NCBI GenBank assembly: GCA_029933635.1
Contig: JAOZNS010000081.1
Location: forward strand, 1-7,854
DNA length: 7,854 bases
Reading direction: 5' to 3'
DNA from: Candidatus Zixiibacteriota bacterium
GTDB taxonomy: Bacteria > Zixibacteria > MSB-5A5 > SM1-73
This document shows, piece after piece, positions 6,841 to 7,854 of the stretch (positions are counted from its first letter, which is position 1; the number at the start of each line of letters is the position of its first letter). The translations under genes were made by a program, and so were the position numbers. The notes beneath the pieces were generated by a model. The model was not told where the DNA came from. It did not search any database and saw nothing but the letters and a program-made list of their open reading frames with translations.

Positions 6841-6878
6841 AAAAGGACAGGAGATTCTATCTCCTGCCCTTTTCTTTT
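6841..6878 (-). terminator. Intrinsic terminator between the two T9SS-tail genes
   Basis: AAAAGGaCAGGAGA (6841-6854) pairs with TCTCCTGcCCTTTT (6860-6873): 13 pairs plus one A/C mismatch around a 5-base loop. On the minus strand the hairpin is followed by a short T-run, 65 bp after the stop of paralog 2; on the plus strand CTTTTTC follows, so it may act both ways. It separates the transcription of the two paralogs, leaving about 65 bp for the promoter of paralog 1. Confidence 0.8.
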
Positions 6879-6937
6879 TCTACATCTCCCGAAAAATCTA
6901 TTCGTCTGATCTTGGCTGAGAGGGATAAGCCCCAGAT

Positions 6938-7216
6938 TTATTTAAGCAAAACCATCTTTTTCATATCCGAGAAGTCTCCAGCTCTCATTCGGTAGAAGTA
7001 GATGCCACTTGAGACCGCTTTTCCCTTCTCATCCTTACCATCCCAATCCACCATATACACCCCGGGTTCCATCTTCTCATCTACCAGAGTTTTTACCTTC
7101 TGCCCCACGATATTGAAGATCTCAATCTTTACCTGAGCGGTCTTTGCAAGGCTAAACCTGAAATTTGTTGCCGGGTTGAAGGGATTGGGATAGTTCTGCG
7201 ACAGAGAAAACTCAGA
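6938..7216 (-). repeat. T9SS-tail coding repeat, copy 2
   Basis: Codes for the last 92 residues of paralog 2 and matches the tail of paralog 1 at 79 positions by eye. Direct orientation and about 1.2 kb spacing make it a possible substrate for recombination that would delete one paralog. Confidence 0.7.
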
Positions 7217-7854
7217 GGGTTTAGTATCATCAGACTCTTCGATTTCCTTAACCTCGGACGGCTTACTAAGGCTAAAACACACTTTATAGGAAGCTGGATC
7301 GTGAGGACTTCCCATCCTCGGGATCCCTTTTCTTAAACCAGTCTCATATGTATAAGTCAACCTGCTGGAAGGGGGCCAGAAACAGGTATCTATACAGATC
7401 GTCATGGAATCTTCCAATTTAAAGGTCATGGTAGCCAGAAGAACTTTATTTGCTGGACCCCAATACTGCTGCGCTGTTGGAATCGCAGAAAACCAGAAAT
7501 GGGAAGTCCCATCAAGATTCAGAATTATCTGACCCCATGCCGCACTGGGGCCTCCTACCTCGACCATGCGAAACAGCCGATTGAATACAGTATCACCAGG
7601 AGATATTTCAAGATGACGAAAGATACTGTTATCCATCCAACCAGGTATTAGATACGTGTTATTCCAATAGTCACTTAAGCTACAATACTTACTTTCATTG
7701 GTATGGGTATAGCAAAAAGGAATAACAAATCCTTGTATTGAATCGACACTGGGATCGGGCACATCGTTAGTCACATAAATGGGAACACGAACGAAATAAG
7801 GACCATCACCCTGCAATAAAGTATCCTCAGACCAGGGTTCCACATAAATGGTAT
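6938..7854 (-). CDS. Secreted protein with C-terminal T9SS sorting tail (paralog 2, 5' end outside the window)
   Basis: About 304 residues are visible; the frame is still open at the right edge, where residues TIYVEPW match the DTMYVEPW segment of paralog 1 just after its signal peptide. The true start and signal peptide therefore lie about 40 codons beyond the window, and the GTG at 7843 is not a real start. The body shares FVRVPIY, CYTHT, YCSL, IILNLDG.SHFW, LLATMTFK and CIDTCFWPP with paralog 1, including five conserved cysteines, and ends in the same T9SS/FlgD-Ig-like tail with QNYPNPFNPA and KKMVLLK. It should be exported and surface-anchored or released by the type IX system. No catalytic motif is visible. 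Tandem duplication is the simplest origin. Confidence 0.85.
   Translation of the reverse strand, partial: TIYVEPWSEDTLLQGDGPYFVRVPIYVTNDVPDPSVDSIQGFVIPFCYTHTNESKYCSLSDYWNNTYLIPGWMDNSIFRHLEISPGDTVFNRLFRMVEVGGPSAAWGQIILNLDGTSHFWFSAIPTAQQYWGPANKVLLATMTFKLEDSMTICIDTCFWPPSSRLTYTYETGLRKGIPRMGSPHDPASYKVCFSLSKPSEVKEIEESDDTKPSEFSLSQNYPNPFNPATNFRFSLAKTAQVKIEIFNIVGQKVKTLVDEKMEPGVYMVDWDGKDEKGKAVSSGIYFYRMRAGDFSDMKKMVLLK

Noticed and set aside
7841..7843. GTG as the start of paralog 2
   Set aside because: The frame stays open to the window edge and the preceding residues align with paralog 1, so the gene begins outside the window.

Overview
The window reads as a piece of a bacterial chromosome, probably from an uncultured lineage of the FCB (Fibrobacteres-Chlorobi-Bacteroidetes) superphylum such as Zixibacteria or KSB1-like groups. 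The main clue is two secreted proteins that end in a classic type IX secretion (T9SS type A / FlgD-Ig-like) tail with a QNYPNPFNP motif and a KKMVLLK end. A secreted VIT-VWA protein and an ECF sigma/anti-sigma pair fit this setting. The lineage is inferred from protein style, not from a marker gene.

Left part (1-1668): the last 41 codons of an unidentified gene run into a gene for a NurA-like nuclease (129-1433) only 1 bp downstream. The nuclease carries an inserted four-cysteine zinc ribbon. This block looks richer in A+T than the rest. It ends abruptly: a short hairpin with a T-run and a 23-codon ORF with a good ribosome binding site lie right after it, where a HerA-type partner gene might be expected. 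About 170 bp of apparently non-coding DNA follow. It could be the edge of a laterally acquired DNA-processing or defence module.

Middle part (1669-5677, + strand): an ECF sigma factor, a membrane-anchored zinc-finger anti-sigma factor overlapping it by 4 bp with a TTG start, and, 89 bp later, a secreted VIT-VWA protein with an intact MIDAS metal site. The likely logic is a cell-surface signalling unit. The anti-sigma factor would hold the sigma factor at the membrane and carry a long charged stalk and a helical domain outside. The VIT-VWA protein could be its target, ligand or regulated output.

Right part (5678-7854, - strand): a strong bidirectional terminator separates the VIT-VWA gene from two tandem paralogous secreted proteins with T9SS tails. 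The second runs off the window. A second hairpin terminator sits between the two paralogs, so each is probably its own transcription unit.

No tRNA, rRNA, CRISPR array, insertion sequence or origin was seen.
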